Shown piece by piece: positions 6,782 to 7,582 of a stretch of 7,582 nt of DNA. The first letter of the stretch is position 1. Each line of letters starts with the position of its first letter. Source of the stretch: JBEKJU01 sp050011095 (lineage in GTDB: Bacteria; Desulfobacterota; Syntrophorhabdia; Syntrophorhabdales; WCHB1-27); NCBI GenBank assembly GCA_050011095.1, contig JBEKJU010000239.1, forward strand, positions 1-7,582, in the 5' to 3' direction. The position numbers were made by a program, and so were the translations under genes. Under the pieces are notes generated by a model. It worked only from the letters and a program-made list of their open reading frames with translations. It searched no databases and was not told the DNA's origin.

Positions 6782-7582
6782 ATGTCGGCATCCATTACGG
6801 CCTCTATGCTCTACAACCTCATCCAGTGTCCCCACCGGCTCTCCCTTGACCTCCATGAAGACCCGTCCAAAAAGGACGCTGAGAGCAAGTTTGTCGAACT
6901 GCTGTGGGAAAAAGGGACGCTCTACGAAGCAGAAGTCATCAGCAAGCTTGAGACACCGTTCGCAGAATTCTCTGGACTCTCGGGCACAGAACGAGAGCGG
7001 CAAACCCGTCAGGCCATGGAAGAGAAAGTGCCTCTCATCCACGGCGGCCGCATTCGTGCGGACGACCTCCTTGGGGAACCGGATATACTCAGATGGGATC
7101 ATGTCATGGGGTATGTCGCGGGAGACATCAAGAGCGGATCGGGAGAAGAGATGGACCCAGAAGATGATGAGGGCAAACCGAAGAAGCACTATGCGGTCCA
7201 ACTCGCTCTTTACACCGACATACTCGAGAGGCTCGGACTATCCCGCGAAAGACACCCCTTCATCTGGGATGTACATGGTGAGGAGGTTACATACACACTC
7301 GATGCGCCGCAAGGAGTGAGGACGCCCCAGACCCTGTGGGAGCTTTATGGGGACACGCTCGACAAAGCCCGTGAAATTGCCTCCCGTCCCGACGTAACGC
7401 TGCCTGCTCTCGGGGCCACCTGCAAGCTCTGCCATTGGCGGAGCCTCTGCAAGGCCCACATCAAGCAAATGAACGACCTCACTCTCATCGCCGAACTGGG
7501 ACGATCGAAAAGGGATCTTATCGCTCCTTTCATCCCGACCGTGGAAGAACTGGCAACCTGCGATCTCCCCCGCTTTTGCCAA
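6782..7582 (+). CDS. TM0106-type RecB-family nuclease with Cas4/AddB-like Fe-S cysteines (3' end outside window)
   Basis: Seen: 267 residues with no stop before the window edge. The N-terminus, ITASMLYNLIQCPHRLSLDL, is typical of the family. RecB-nuclease motifs follow in order: GEPD with D101, D115-I-K117, and Q140-L-A-L-Y144. C16 pairs at a distance with C214-x2-C217-x5-C223, the spacing that holds a 4Fe-4S cluster in Cas4 and AddB. After it, LTLIAELGRSKRDL plus PTVEELA resembles the helix-hairpin-helix segment of TM0106 proteins. Known: TM0106-group proteins usually continue into an RNase H-like domain; if so here, it lies to the right. Inferred: a DNA exonuclease or DNA-processing enzyme, in repair or defence. 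The absence of cas1/cas2 or CRISPR repeats in view argues against a dedicated Cas4. It is separated from the upstream unit by about 420 bases and may be independent. Confidence 0.85.
   Translation, partial: MSASITASMLYNLIQCPHRLSLDLHEDPSKKDAESKFVELLWEKGTLYEAEVISKLETPFAEFSGLSGTERERQTRQAMEEKVPLIHGGRIRADDLLGEPDILRWDHVMGYVAGDIKSGSGEEMDPEDDEGKPKKHYAVQLALYTDILERLGLSRERHPFIWDVHGEEVTYTLDAPQGVRTPQTLWELYGDTLDKAREIASRPDVTLPALGATCKLCHWRSLCKAHIKQMNDLTLIAELGRSKRDLIAPFIPTVEELATCDLPRFCQ

Noticed and set aside
6526..6795. 89-codon minus-strand open frame overlapping the start of the RecB-like gene
   Set aside because: Its 5' end would overlap the well-supported RecB-like gene and its ribosome binding site on the other strand, and no family motif is visible; a decayed remnant cannot be excluded.
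6846..7319. 157-codon plus-strand open frame within the RecB-like gene
   Set aside because: It lies in a different frame from the one carrying GEPD, DIK and the CxxC motifs, and its sequence is rich in Arg, Ser and Thr with no motif.
1..7582. CRISPR array, tRNA, rRNA, transposase or attachment sites
   Set aside because: I saw no regularly spaced repeats, no tRNA-like or rRNA-like stretches, and no transposase motifs or terminal inverted repeats.

Overview
The window is a gene-dense stretch of bacterial DNA, moderately GC-rich by eye (not counted), with every supported gene on the + strand. Genes have Shine-Dalgarno sites and tight junctions (a 4-base ATGA overlap and a 20-base overlap), as in a bacterial operon. 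There is no rRNA, tRNA, insertion sequence or CRISPR array, and nothing that fixes the species.

Bases 1-6360 hold three genes that look like one transcription unit. The first is a very large P-loop NTPase of STAND/NACHT type with a long helical, HEAT-like C-terminal half; its reading frame is open to base 1, so its true start probably lies outside the window. The second overlaps its stop codon and encodes a 480-residue protein with a PD-(D/E)XK nuclease core resembling the N-terminal domain of type I restriction HsdR subunits, but with no helicase, and with a Cys/His-rich tail. The third, behind a near-perfect ribosome binding site, encodes a 141-residue zinc-ribbon protein. A large sensor-like NTPase, a separate nuclease and a small zinc-binding partner are what one would expect of an anti-phage or anti-plasmid module built like Avs or other STAND systems, but with sensor and nuclease on separate chains. 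That reading is inference: I cannot name a described system for this trio.

Bases 6361-6781 contain no convincing gene. They hold several small inverted repeats and two short minus-strand open frames.

From base 6782 to the right edge runs the 5' part of a RecB-family nuclease resembling the TM0106 group, with a PD-(D/E)XK core and a four-cysteine set spaced as in Cas4 and AddB iron-sulfur clusters. It is cut off by the window end. Separated from the trio by about 420 bases and with its own ribosome binding site, it may be an independent gene or another member of a defence or DNA-repair neighbourhood.
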